Notes: a model not told the origin generated them from the letters alone. Shown: positions 46,337 through 54,191, counted from the first letter of the stretch. The stretch is DNA of 64,000 nt from Rhodanobacter panaciterrae (GCF_014651895.1 NZ_BMXT01000001.1:1612001-1676000), one strand, 5' to 3'. Translations and numbers: made by a program.

Positions 46337-46738
46337 TCAGCCGGCCGGAGGTCGCAACAGCGGCGCGTGGACGCCGCCGGGTGGTGCCGCGAATCGCGCA
46401 GCGAGTTGCACGCCGGCCAAGGCCATCGGAGCGAGTTCGACCATGGCCACGACTGGCAATGCGCTGCCGCACACAGCCGTGCAGTGGCAAGCATTTGCCG
46501 ATCCTTGCCGACCATGACTCTGGTCGCCGCAACAATCGGCATCGACCGACATGGCGTGCTGGCCGTGCTCGACGACATGCGCCGCAGACCGCGCCGGACC
46601 CACCTGATGTGCATCACTACGCATGACCATGACGCCCGGTGCTGCATGCACTGGCGCCACGACAAGAATCAGCCATGCCAACCATGCCAGCGCGCGAAAG
46701 CGTGGCGAGCAGGCGAGATGACGAAGCGTGCGGCTCAT
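46337..46738 (-). CDS. copL: CopL-like metal-binding protein
   Basis: 133 residues with a Sec signal (ALAWLAWLILVVAPVHA). The mature chain is small and has a Cys/His-rich centre (DADCCGDQSHGR, NACHCTAVCG) and ends APLLRPPAG, close to the end of Xanthomonad CopL proteins. CopL is the first gene of copper operons in Xanthomonas and is required for copper induction. It is 110 bases from copA on the same strand. Divergent from rlmJ. Homology is judged by pattern and position, not by search. Confidence 0.75.
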   Translation of the reverse strand: MSRTLRHLACSPRFRALAWLAWLILVVAPVHAAPGVMVMRSDAHQVGPARSAAHVVEHGQHAMSVDADCCGDQSHGRQGSANACHCTAVCGSALPVVAMVELAPMALAGVQLAARFAAPPGGVHAPLLRPPAG

Positions 46739-46744
46739 CGTTGC

Positions 46745-46773
46745 AGCTTAGGTGCTGCATCGCCTGACCTCAA
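46745..46773 (-). promoter_or_regulatory. candidate promoter of the copper operon
   Basis: On the minus strand TTGAGG (46773-46768), 17 bases, then TAAGCT (46750-46745). The -10 ends 6 bases before the copL ATG, so the transcript would have almost no leader. Confidence 0.4.
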
Positions 46774-46878
46774 CTCTGGACATGCCTCCATCCGGCTTCG
46801 TGCGTGGCGATGTGAACCACGCAACGGGAACCAGCACCTACCCGTCTATACTTGAAGTCCCCGCCCGCCGTGACCGCC

Positions 46879-47802
46879 ATGAATTATCGCCACGCCTATC
46901 ACGCCGGCAATTTCGCCGATGTTCTGAAACACACCGTACTGCTCGCGCTGATCGAGGCGATGCAAGCCAAGCCGACGCCGTTCTGCTACATCGACACCCA
47001 CGCCGGCAGTGGCAGCTATCCGCTGGACGGTTTCGAGGCGAAAAAGACCGGCGAGCACAAGGACGGCATCACCCGGCTGCATCCGGCCGAAAAGGTACCG
47101 CCGCTGTTGCAGCGCTGGCGCGCCAGCATCCTCGGCGGCGAAGGCAACGAGCAGGGCCTGAAGCATTACCCCGGCTCGCCGCTGCAAGTCGCTCGCCTGC
47201 TGCGTCCAGACGACAGCGCGCAGTTGTGCGAGCTGCATACGGAAGAAGCTTCCAAGCTGCGCGATCTGTTTCGCGGCAACCCGCAGGTGCATGTGCATCA
47301 GCGCGACGGCTACGAAGCGCTGAAGGCGCTCCTGCCACCGAAAGAGAAGCGCGGCCTGGTGCTGATCGATCCGCCGTACGAAGCACAGGAAGCCGAGTAC
47401 AAGGTGATCGATAAGGCACTGAAGGAAGCGTTGCTGCGCTGGCCCACCGGCGTCTACGCCGTGTGGTACCCGATCAAGCTGCGCAGCCAGGTACAACCGT
47501 TCCTGCGCGGCCTGCAGCGCAGCGATGCGAAACGTGTGCTGCGTGTCGAGCTGCTGGTGCATCCGGACGATTCACCGCTGCGCCTCAATGGCTCGGGCAT
47601 GGTGATTCTCAACGCGCCATGGAATCTCGACGACGTGTTGCGCGAACCGCTGCGCGCGCTGGCCAGCCTGCTGTCGCAGGAGCGTCCGGCCGAATGGAAA
47701 CTGGACTGGCTGCTGCAGGAGGGCGCCGAACCCGCCGCACCGAGTCCGCTGCCACCGTCGCGATTGCTGCGACCGGGTACTCCGCCGCCGCGCAGGCGCT
47801 GA
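46879..47802 (+). CDS. rlmJ: 23S rRNA (adenine2030-N6)-methyltransferase RlmJ
   Basis: 307 residues from the ATG at 46879. It begins MNYRHAYHAGNFADVLKHTVLL, the RlmJ signature, with the SAM loop in YIDTHAGSGSYPL and the catalytic motif LIDPPYE (an N6-adenine methyltransferase DPPY) near residue 164. It methylates A2030 of 23S rRNA. The C-terminus has a Pro/Arg-rich tail (APSPLPPSRLLRPGTPPPRRR) beyond the usual end of the domain, about 25 residues. Divergent from copL; followed by slp. Confidence 0.94.
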   Translation: MNYRHAYHAGNFADVLKHTVLLALIEAMQAKPTPFCYIDTHAGSGSYPLDGFEAKKTGEHKDGITRLHPAEKVPPLLQRWRASILGGEGNEQGLKHYPGSPLQVARLLRPDDSAQLCELHTEEASKLRDLFRGNPQVHVHQRDGYEALKALLPPKEKRGLVLIDPPYEAQEAEYKVIDKALKEALLRWPTGVYAVWYPIKLRSQVQPFLRGLQRSDAKRVLRVELLVHPDDSPLRLNGSGMVILNAPWNLDDVLREPLRALASLLSQERPAEWKLDWLLQEGAEPAAPSPLPPSRLLRPGTPPPRRR

Positions 47803-47889
47803 TGTCGCCGGCACGCGCTGTGCAGACGCGGCTTGTTGTAGCGTAACGACCACGGATCACACTTCATCGCACCGCTTCAGGAGTCTGCC

Positions 47890-48402
47890 ATGCGTACCGT
47901 CGCCCGCTCCCTGCTCTGCCTGCCCTTCTTGCTGGCGCTGTTGAGCCTGACTGCCTGCGCTCCCGCGCCCATCTACAAGGCGACTGCGCAGGCAACGGTA
48001 GCCACGCCTGCCCAGGTCGCGCAATCGCCCGAACGCTATGCCGGCGGCGACGTGATCTGGGGTGGCCGCATCGTGCAGGTGAACAACCTCAGCGATCACA
48101 GCGAAGTCGAAATGCTGGCCTACCCGCTGGATGCTTCACAGCGGCCGAAAGCGAGCGACAGCGGCAACGGCCGCTTCATCGTCGTGCTGCCCGGTTACGC
48201 GGAGCCACTCGACTACCCCGCCGGCGCGTTGATGACAATCAGCGGCAAGCTCAACGGCAGCCGTGCCGGCAAGGTCGGCGAGGCCAATTACGTGTTTCCG
48301 CTGGTCGCGGCGGCGCAGTCGCACGTGTGGACCGCCGACGAGATGAACAAGGGTCGCAACAACATCCACTTCGGTTTGGGTGTGGGCGTCGGCATTCATT
48401 GA
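47890..48402 (+). CDS. Slp-family outer-membrane lipoprotein
   Basis: 170 residues. The lipobox LSLTAC puts the acylated cysteine at 23. The body has the Slp pattern: AQVAQSPERYAGGDVIWGGRIVQV, SEVEMLAYPLDASQRP, GRFIVVLPGYAEPLDYP and GALMTISGKLNGSRAGKVGEANYVFPLV. E. coli Slp is starvation- and stationary-phase-inducible. The precise role is unclear. Monocistronic between rlmJ and the CDF gene. Confidence 0.88.
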   Translation: MRTVARSLLCLPFLLALLSLTACAPAPIYKATAQATVATPAQVAQSPERYAGGDVIWGGRIVQVNNLSDHSEVEMLAYPLDASQRPKASDSGNGRFIVVLPGYAEPLDYPAGALMTISGKLNGSRAGKVGEANYVFPLVAAAQSHVWTADEMNKGRNNIHFGLGVGVGIH

Positions 48403-48467
48403 GTATCTGCGCAGAAACCTGCGCCACCGGTAGACTGGGCGGCCTCATTCTTCAGGATTGAAGTCGC

Positions 48468-49379
48468 ATGTCGTCCGGTCACGCCAACCCCATCAAGGCG
48501 ATCCTGCTCGCGCTGGGCGCGAACTTCGCCATCTTCGTGACCAAGCTGTTCGCGGCCGTCATCACCGGCTCCGGCGCGATGATGGCCGAGGCCGTGCACT
48601 CGCTTGCCGACTGCGGCAATCAGGGTCTGCTGCTGCTCGGCATCCGCCAGGCCAAGCGGCCGCCGTCCGACGAATTCCCGCTGGGCTGGGGCCGCGCGCT
48701 GTACTTCTGGTCGTTCCTCGTAGCCATCCTGCTGTTCAGCGTGGGCGGCATGTTTTCGATCTACGAAGGCATCCACAAGCTCACGAATCCGGAACCACTG
48801 AAGTGGCCGTGGCTGGCATTGGGCGTGCTGGTGTTCGGCATCGTGGCCGAAAGCTTCTCGATGCGCGGCTGCATGCAGGAAGTGAACAAGGCGCGCGGCT
48901 CGCAGAGCCTGTGGACATGGTTCCGCGAAACCCGTTCCAGCGAACTGCTGGTGATCTTCGGCGAAGATCTGGCCGCCCTGATCGGCCTGTGCCTGGCCAC
49001 GCTGGCGATCGGCCTGACCATGCTCACCGGCAACCTGATGTTCGACGCCGCCGGCACCATCGCGATCGGCGTCCTGCTGATCGTCGTGGCTGTGCTGGTG
49101 GCGATCGAGGTCAAGGCGTTGCTGATCGGCCAGGGTATGGAGCCGCAACGCCGCGACGAACTGATGGCGTTTCTCAAAAGCCGCCCCGAAGTCGCCGAAG
49201 TGCTGAACCTGATCACCCTGCAGATGGGCCCCGACGTGATGGTGGCAGTGAAGGCGCGCATGCAGCCGGTCGCCAGCGACCGCGCCCTGATCGACGCGAT
49301 CAACCTTGTCGAGGCGGCGATGAAGGCGGAATTCAGTGACGTGCGCTGGAGTTTCTTCGAGCCGGATATTGCGGACTGA
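48468..49379 (+). CDS. cation diffusion facilitator transporter (SLC30A9-like)
   Basis: 303 residues with six spans. The metal site in TM2 is HSLADCGNQ; TM5 has EDLAALIGL. It is followed by a cytoplasmic C-terminal domain (PEVAEVLNLITLQMGPDVMVAVKARM). The N-terminus KAILLALGANFAIFVTKLFAAVITGSGAMMAEAVHS resembles the SLC30A9-type branch rather than FieF. It likely exports Zn2+ or another divalent cation by proton exchange. It lies between the copper and arsenic operons but is transcribed alone. Confidence 0.88.
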   Translation: MSSGHANPIKAILLALGANFAIFVTKLFAAVITGSGAMMAEAVHSLADCGNQGLLLLGIRQAKRPPSDEFPLGWGRALYFWSFLVAILLFSVGGMFSIYEGIHKLTNPEPLKWPWLALGVLVFGIVAESFSMRGCMQEVNKARGSQSLWTWFRETRSSELLVIFGEDLAALIGLCLATLAIGLTMLTGNLMFDAAGTIAIGVLLIVVAVLVAIEVKALLIGQGMEPQRRDELMAFLKSRPEVAEVLNLITLQMGPDVMVAVKARMQPVASDRALIDAINLVEAAMKAEFSDVRWSFFEPDIAD

Positions 49380-49416
49380 TTGGCAAGTCCGCTTCGACCA
49401 AACCAAAGATCAGGTT

Positions 49417-49445
49417 GCGACAACCTTGATGGCTTAGGTTGTCGC
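49417..49445. terminator. bidirectional hairpin between the CDF gene and aqpS
   Basis: 10-bp stem GCGACAACCT / AGGTTGTCGC with a 9-base loop covering the aqpS stop. No T-run on either side, so efficiency is uncertain. Confidence 0.45.
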
Positions 49446-50114
49446 CGGGGACGGACTTGGCGCAAATACGCGCAGTGCAACAGCCACTGCGTACCCCAGC
49501 ACAGCGCCGGAAATCTGCGCGATCACAAAGCCTGTGACATCTTGAGGCCGTATACCCGCAAACGTCTGCGTCAACGCGCGTGCAAGTGTTACGGCCGGAT
49601 TCGCGAAGGATGTGCTCGCGGTGAACCAGTAGGCAGCGAAGATGTAGCTCGCCACCAGGGCTGGCACAGCCGCTGGCCGGTGACGGCGACCGAGCAGGAT
49701 GGTCAGCATCAGCCCGAAGGTAGCCACACCTTCGCTGATCCACTGCGGCAACCCCGCGCGAACGTGTATGCCGAGCTGAATCAGTGGCAGGCTGAACATC
49801 AGGTGGGCAAGCATCACTCCCGCCACCGCGGCGACCAGTTGCACCACGACATAGGCCAGTGCATCGCGATTGCCGATCTCGCCATGCATGCGCATGACCA
49901 GCGTAACCACCGGGTTGAAATGCGCACCCGAGATCGGCCCGAACAACTCGATAAGCACGTAAAGGACGCAGGCTGTCGCGGCAGCGTTCGCCAGCAGAGC
50001 GATCGCGTTGTTCCCGTTCGCAAGCGCGACACCCATGATGCCTGAGCCAACCACCGAGGCCAGCAGCAACGAGGTACCGATGAACTCGGCCAGCAATTTG
50101 CACCAGAGGTTCAT
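49434..50114 (-). CDS. aqpS: aquaglyceroporin AqpS of the arsenic operon
   Basis: 226 residues with six spans and two half-helix loops. The first box is HFNPVVTL (NPV instead of NPA) and the second FANPAVTLAR, with the conserved arginine. In Sinorhizobium meliloti arsR-aqpS-arsC-arsH, AqpS lets arsenite leave down its gradient after ArsC has reduced arsenate. Here aqpS follows arsC by TGATG overlap, which supports that role. No ArsB or Acr3 is nearby. Glycerol uptake is an alternative function. Confidence 0.85.
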   Translation of the reverse strand: MNLWCKLLAEFIGTSLLLASVVGSGIMGVALANGNNAIALLANAAATACVLYVLIELFGPISGAHFNPVVTLVMRMHGEIGNRDALAYVVVQLVAAVAGVMLAHLMFSLPLIQLGIHVRAGLPQWISEGVATFGLMLTILLGRRHRPAAVPALVASYIFAAYWFTASTSFANPAVTLARALTQTFAGIRPQDVTGFVIAQISGAVLGYAVAVALRVFAPSPSPATT

Positions 50115-50497
50115 CAGAGCGTTGCCAGAAGTGTTCGGACGCGGGACGCAATGTCGTCGCGAACCGCACGATAGCCGTCATCATCCATGTGCTTCGGATC
50201 AGGCAGGCCCCAGTCCTCCCGACGCATAGTCGGCACCCAGGGGCATTCGTCACCGCAACCCATCGTGATCACCGCGTCGAACTCACCCTCAATTTCGCTG
50301 AGCGACTTGGAGGCGTGTGCCGTCAGGTCGTAGTCCAGTTCTGCCATGAAACGGACGGCCTTTGGATTGATCAATCCGGAGGGGCGCGATCCCGCACTCA
50401 AGGCTTCCACCTGGTCCCCGCCATAGATGTGCGCGAACGCTTCCGCCATCTGGCTGCGATTGGAATTTTCGATGCAGACGAACAGAACGCGTTTCAT
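50114..50497 (-). CDS. arsC: arsenate reductase, low-molecular-weight phosphatase type
   Basis: 127 residues from the ATG at 50497 (GGAAG upstream). The phosphatase loop is VLFVCIENSNRSQM, C-x5-R, with the nucleophile near residue 8. AGSRPSGLINPKAVRFMAE and ITMGCGDECPWVP (the later Cys pair) are typical of thioredoxin-coupled ArsC; DWGLPDPKH is the acid loop. It reduces arsenate to arsenite. Coupled to arsR (ATGA) and to aqpS (TGATG). Confidence 0.93.
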   Translation of the reverse strand: MKRVLFVCIENSNRSQMAEAFAHIYGGDQVEALSAGSRPSGLINPKAVRFMAELDYDLTAHASKSLSEIEGEFDAVITMGCGDECPWVPTMRREDWGLPDPKHMDDDGYRAVRDDIASRVRTLLATL

Positions 50498-50838
50498 ATC
50501 TTCCGCCGTGTGGGTTTGCATACGGTCACGGGATCGCAGCACCCTGCATCCGCCGAATCCGCGCAGCAGTTCTCCGTGAGAAAACCCAGCAGCGCATTCA
50601 TCTGCTGGTAGTTCGCACGGCACTGGATCACGCGGCCTTGTCGCTCGTCACTGACCATTCCGGCACGACGCAGGATGTGCAGATGATTGGTCAGCGTAGC
50701 CCCCGCCAGACCTGTCGCCCCGGCGAGCTCGCCCACGGCCATGCCCGTCTCGCCAGCCTGGACAAGCAGACGAAAAATGTTCAAGCGATGCTCCTGGGCC
50801 AGAGCGTTGAGGCACGCAAGTGCGATCTTGGATTTCAT
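50494..50838 (-). CDS. arsR: ArsR-family transcriptional repressor
   Basis: 114 residues from the ATG at 50838. The winged HTH covers ALAQEHRLNIFRLLVQAGETGMAVGELA and LAGATLTNHLHILRRAGMVSDER. A Cys-rich tail (ENCCADSADAGCCDPVTVC) can hold As(III); there is no canonical CVC in the alpha-3 helix, so the sensing site may be at the C-terminus. First gene of arsR-arsC-aqpS. An extended frame to 50868 would place the start inside the palindromic operator and is rejected. Confidence 0.92.
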   Translation of the reverse strand: MKSKIALACLNALAQEHRLNIFRLLVQAGETGMAVGELAGATGLAGATLTNHLHILRRAGMVSDERQGRVIQCRANYQQMNALLGFLTENCCADSADAGCCDPVTVCKPTRRKI

Positions 50839-50866
50839 ATTTCCATAATTATAGAAATATGAAATC
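50831..50866. promoter_or_regulatory. palindromic operator and promoter of the ars operon
   Basis: Near-perfect 36-bp palindrome: GATTTCATATTTCCATAA (50831-50848) mirrors 50849-50866 with one mismatched pair. A TATAAT for the minus strand lies in its centre (50853-50848). The arsR start codon (50838-50836) is inside the left arm. The -10 ends nine bases before the ATG, so the leader would be about three bases. Confidence 0.75.
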
Positions 50867-50983
50867 AAATCAAGCCCAGGAAATCAGTAGCGAACTGGTC
50901 GACGCTGGCTGAAATAGGTCGTCTTGACCAGCCTCGTTGGCCGGCGTCAGCAACCGTTGCATTCACTACTCTCGTAGGAAAAA

Positions 50984-51007
50984 GATGGCCCTCCATAGAG
51001 GGCCATC
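50984..51007 (-). terminator. intrinsic terminator of the gene at 51024-51800
   Basis: 10-bp stem GATGGCCCTC / GAGGGCCATC with a 4-base loop, followed on the minus strand by TTTTTCC. 17 bases past the stop. Confidence 0.85.
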
Positions 51008-51023
51008 TGGGGATTACCAAGAA

Positions 51024-51800
51024 TTACTTGCTAGCCGGCTGATAAGTCAGATCGGCGCTGTAGCTATCCACATGCGACGACACCTCCTGGATGGCGTCAT
51101 TGAGTGACTTGCGCATCGCGGCGGCATCTCCCTTGCCATAAACATTTTCAACCATCTTCCATAATGACGGATTGGCATCCTCGCCGAAGTCTGCCCAGCT
51201 CTTGGAGAAACTCACCACAATGAAATCCGGCGAGCCTTGACCGCCGTCCTTGACCTTCGCAATCATGAAATGCTCGGACCACTTGGATTTCTCGGCAGCC
51301 GCGGCGATTTTCCTGGCCACATCCGTGAATGCCTCGGACGCATCGTGACCAGGCTTGAGCTTGAAGTAGGTAACTTCCGTGAACGCCGACTTCATGGGCA
51401 TGCCATCAGGCATATAGGTGAGTTCAGGCGTGCGCACAAGAAATGCGCTCATCTCGCTTTTCAGATGCGGATTCACCGCAGTCCGCCACGTTTGATCGCA
51501 CGCTTTGCCGGCCGTGTGCATCGCATCGAAACTTTCCCATGTCGATGGCTCCGAAACATACGAGTACTGGTACGTGTCGCCAGTTTCATGCAACAACGCA
51601 GTCCACGTGAATTTGAAGCCATGCTGACTCAGGCACTGGTTGTAGCTTTTGACACCGGCCTCGTAGGCTTGCTGATCCGCGGGTGCCACGGTATCGGTGT
51701 AATCACGGATGACATTCGCCTTGCCCATTTCTGCTGCGTGGACGCCGGTAATGCACAACAGTGTCACCATCGACGCCATCCAGGGTTTCATGCTTTTCAT
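51024..51800 (-). CDS. secreted protein with two related halves, unknown function
   Basis: 258 residues from the ATG at 51800 (GGGAGG upstream). The signal peptide MKSMKPWMASMVTLLCITGVHA is cleaved before AEMGK. The two halves look alike: QAYEAGVKSYNQCLSQHGFKF with YSYVSEPSTWESFDAM, and EAFTDVARKIAAAAEKSKWS with IVVSFSKSWADFGED. This suggests a tandem dimeric alpha/beta-barrel (antibiotic-monooxygenase-like) fold, but no family is recognised. Two cysteines occur in the first half. It stands alone with its own terminator, divergent from the DUF2058 gene. Confidence 0.75.
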   Translation of the reverse strand: MKSMKPWMASMVTLLCITGVHAAEMGKANVIRDYTDTVAPADQQAYEAGVKSYNQCLSQHGFKFTWTALLHETGDTYQYSYVSEPSTWESFDAMHTAGKACDQTWRTAVNPHLKSEMSAFLVRTPELTYMPDGMPMKSAFTEVTYFKLKPGHDASEAFTDVARKIAAAAEKSKWSEHFMIAKVKDGGQGSPDFIVVSFSKSWADFGEDANPSLWKMVENVYGKGDAAAMRKSLNDAIQEVSSHVDSYSADLTYQPASK

Positions 51801-51923
51801 AAAAGCCTCCCTCAGAGCTTGCGCTCTGCAGTTCATGGATTGTGTTGCTGTCTCCCCTCTTCGCAGGAATGCGAAGACCGACGAGTATGCGCGCATACAA
51901 AACCGCATATCGAAATATTTGCA

Positions 51924-51943
51924 GTTTATTGATTCAAATAAAC
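51924..51943. promoter_or_regulatory. AT-rich inverted repeat in the divergent intergenic region
   Basis: GTTTATT-N6-AATAAAC in an AT-rich patch between the secreted protein gene and the DUF2058 gene. Candidate operator or promoter element. Nothing else is seen in 51801-52020. Confidence 0.4.
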
Positions 51944-52020
51944 ATTACTGTGGGCAGCGCCGTGGACGCCCGCGCTACAATCACCACCCGCAATTCCGCC
52001 CGTTCCTGACCCACCTTCGT

Positions 52021-52560
52021 ATGCGCAATCCTCTGCAAGAACAATTGCTCAAGGCCGGCCTGGTCAACAAGACCAAGGCGGCGCAGGTGGTGCGCGAACA
52101 GGCGAAGAACCACAAGGGCAAAACGCCGGCACCACCTAGTGCCGAGCAGGTCGAGGCGAAGCGGCTGCAAGCCGAGAAGGCCGAGCGCGATCGGGCGCTG
52201 GCGGCGGAGCGCAATGCACAGGTGCGTGCCAATGAAGCGCACGCGCAGGTTCGGCAGATCGTCGAGGCGCACAAGGTGAAGCGTGAGGGCGAGATTGCCT
52301 ATCGCTTCACCGATGGCGACGCGATCAAGGACGTGCTGGTCAACGAAGCGCTGCGCGCACAGCTGGCCAGCGGCACGTTGGTGATCGTGCGCCACGATCA
52401 GGGTTACGAGCTGTTGCCGCGCATCGCGGCCGACAAGGTGTATGCCCGCGATGCGGCGCTGATCGTGCTCGATCACGGTCGCGGCGAGGCCAGTAGTGGC
52501 AACAGCGATGACGACGAGTACTACAAGCAGTTCCAGGTGCCGGACGATCTGATTTGGTAG
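52021..52560 (+). CDS. DUF2058 protein (YaiL-like)
   Basis: 179 residues from the ATG at 52021. It begins MRNPLQEQLLKAGLVNKTKA, the DUF2058 N-terminus, followed by a long charged coiled-coil region (~35-90: AEQVEAKRLQAEKAERDRAL) and a compact C-terminal domain with AYRFTDGDAIKDVLVNEALRAQLASG and YELLPRIAADKVYARDAALIVL. YaiL-type proteins bind nucleic acid or ribosomes in some reports; the role is not established. It ends 4 bases from the facing VOC gene. Confidence 0.9.
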   Translation: MRNPLQEQLLKAGLVNKTKAAQVVREQAKNHKGKTPAPPSAEQVEAKRLQAEKAERDRALAAERNAQVRANEAHAQVRQIVEAHKVKREGEIAYRFTDGDAIKDVLVNEALRAQLASGTLVIVRHDQGYELLPRIAADKVYARDAALIVLDHGRGEASSGNSDDDEYYKQFQVPDDLIW

Positions 52561-52564
52561 CGCG

Positions 52565-52957
52565 TCAGCGCTTCAGTTCCAGCAAATCCCAGCCATTGCC
52601 GTACAGGTCCTCGAACACCGCCACCGTGCCGTAGGCCTCGTAACGCGGCTCCTCGCGAAAATGCACGCCTGCGGCGCGCATCCGCTGCCAGTCGCGCTGG
52701 AAATCGTCGGTGTTGAGCAGCAGAAACACGCGGCCACCGGTCTGGTTGCCGATGCGCGAAGCCTGTTCGTCGCCTTTCGCCTTGGCCAGCAACAGGCGGG
52801 TTTCGCTGGAGCCGGGTGGCGCCAGCAGCACCCAGCGCTTGTCACCGCCCATGTTGGTGTCCTCGATCAGCTCGAAGCCGAGTGCGTGGGTGTACCAGGC
52901 AATCGCCTCGTCGTAGTCAGCGACGAGAAGCGCCAGTGCGCCGAGATGCTGTTTCAT
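52565..52957 (-). CDS. VOC/glyoxalase-fold protein
   Basis: 130 residues, one VOC unit pair. Landmarks: LGALALLVADYDEAIAWYTHALGFELIEDT at the start, then VFLLLNTDDFQRDWQRMRAAGVHF and TVAVFEDLYGNGWDLLE. The metal-binding positions are His4 and the late Glu of DLLE, as in bleomycin-resistance-like/glyoxalase relatives. Enzyme or binding function cannot be decided. The start overlaps the YjbR stop by ATGA. Confidence 0.87.
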   Translation of the reverse strand: MKQHLGALALLVADYDEAIAWYTHALGFELIEDTNMGGDKRWVLLAPPGSSETRLLLAKAKGDEQASRIGNQTGGRVFLLLNTDDFQRDWQRMRAAGVHFREEPRYEAYGTVAVFEDLYGNGWDLLELKR

Positions 52958-53355
52958 TTCTTGTCTACCTTGAGCGTCGGCAGTGGACCGAGCTCCGCCT
53001 GCAATTTCTTGGTCAATTTCGCGCGTATCAGTACGTACGCATCGAGGACGAATGCCGTCAGTTCAGCCGTGGCGAAACGCTGTGGCTCGGTGATCGAGAT
53101 CCAGTGTGCCCGCGCCAGATACGGCGCTGGAATGATGCCGGGCTGGTCGGTGAGTTCGAGGAAACGCTCATCCGCCACCTTGAACGAGAGCCGGCCGCCC
53201 TCGCTGCCGTCCGACGGCATCACCGCGAACATCTTGCCACCCACACTGAGCACCATGTCGACGCCCCATTTGGTATCGCGCGTGACGCCGGGCCAGCGAC
53301 GGCACAGCGCATCCAGCTGGGCAGCGGTGAGGCCGTTGGCCTGCTTGCGGGTCAT
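52954..53355 (-). CDS. MmcQ/YjbR-family DNA-binding-like protein
   Basis: 133 residues from the ATG at 53355 (AGGGAG upstream); the frame continues to 53448 without support. It follows the MmcQ/YjbR pattern: LDALCRRWPGVTRDTKWGVDMVLSVGGKMFAV, RLSFKVADERFLELTDQPGIIPAPYLARAHWI and ELTAFVLDAYVLIRAKLTKKLQ. CyaY-like fold; the function is not established. Translationally coupled to the VOC gene. Confidence 0.88.
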   Translation of the reverse strand: MTRKQANGLTAAQLDALCRRWPGVTRDTKWGVDMVLSVGGKMFAVMPSDGSEGGRLSFKVADERFLELTDQPGIIPAPYLARAHWISITEPQRFATAELTAFVLDAYVLIRAKLTKKLQAELGPLPTLKVDKK

Positions 53356-53541
53356 GCTGTACTCCCTGGAAATCCAGCGCGCATTGTGCGGCGTGCCCCC
53401 ACCGCTGTCTGCCGATTTGGCGATCTCCCGTACTGCAACACGACTCACCCCGGCGCGAGCCCCTTGCTGCAGCTGGCCAGCAGCAGCGTCATTGCAAATT
53501 CATGTTGCGTTGCACACAATACGCAAAAGTATGGAGCTGCC

Positions 53542-54147
53542 ATGATCCCTGCCATCGACTTTGCTGCCCCCGACCGTTATGCGCCGCTGCCACCACGCAG
53601 CAGCGAGCGCTTTGCCCGGCCGCGCGTGGCGCCATCGAGTACCGGCGAATCTGTGCGTACCCGCGACGGTCGCGAGTTGGTCCTGCGCGCGATCGAGCCA
53701 GGCGACGTGGCGGCGATGCAGCGTTGTTTCACCCGGCTGTCGCCAGAGGACATCCGCCGCCGCTTCCTGCATGCGATGTCCGAATTGCCGGCGCCGATGG
53801 CGCAGCGGCTGTGTCGCATCGACCCGGCATTCGAGACGGGCTATGTGCTGATGGACGAAACGGTGGCGCCGGCCGAGATGCGCGGCGTGGGCCGGATCTA
53901 CGTCGACGAGGCCACCGACACGGCCGAATTCTCGGTGCTGGTGGAGCAGGATTGGGGCCGCATCGGCCTTGGTGCGCTGCTGATGCAGCGACTGGTTGAT
54001 GACTCCCGCCGCCGCAAGCTCGCCGAACTCTGGGGCTACGTGCTGCAGGAAAACCGGCCGATGCTGGAGCTGTGCAAGGAGCTGGGCTTCAGCCAACGCC
54101 TGATCCCGGATGAACCGGGTACGGCGCTGATCACGCTGAAGCTCTGA
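53542..54147 (+). CDS. GNAT-family N-acetyltransferase
   Basis: 201 residues from the ATG at 53542. An unrelated ~35-residue leader (PLPPRSSERFARPRV) precedes the GNAT core: VLRAIEPGDVAAMQRCFTRLSPEDIRRRFLH, AEFSVLVEQDWGRIGLGALLMQRLVDDSRRR with the acetyl-CoA loop (QDWGRIGLG), and LQENRPMLELCKELGF. The RIP... RRRFL feature is common in the Pat-type group, which acetylates proteins or small amines. Substrate unknown. Strong terminator follows. Confidence 0.88.
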   Translation: MIPAIDFAAPDRYAPLPPRSSERFARPRVAPSSTGESVRTRDGRELVLRAIEPGDVAAMQRCFTRLSPEDIRRRFLHAMSELPAPMAQRLCRIDPAFETGYVLMDETVAPAEMRGVGRIYVDEATDTAEFSVLVEQDWGRIGLGALLMQRLVDDSRRRKLAELWGYVLQENRPMLELCKELGFSQRLIPDEPGTALITLKL

Positions 54148-54167
54148 TCGACCACCCTCACACACAA

Positions 54168-54191
54168 ACAGCCCCGGCCAGCCGGGGCTGT
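54168..54191 (+). terminator. intrinsic terminator after the GNAT gene
   Basis: 11-bp stem ACAGCCCCGGC / GCCGGGGCTGT, essentially loop-closed. Preceded by an A-rich run; T-run is short. 20 bases past the stop. Confidence 0.7.

Noticed and set aside
50839..50868. Longer arsR frame starting at 50868
   Set aside because: It would begin inside the palindromic operator, upstream of the likely transcription start, and adds MISYFYNYGN with no family support.
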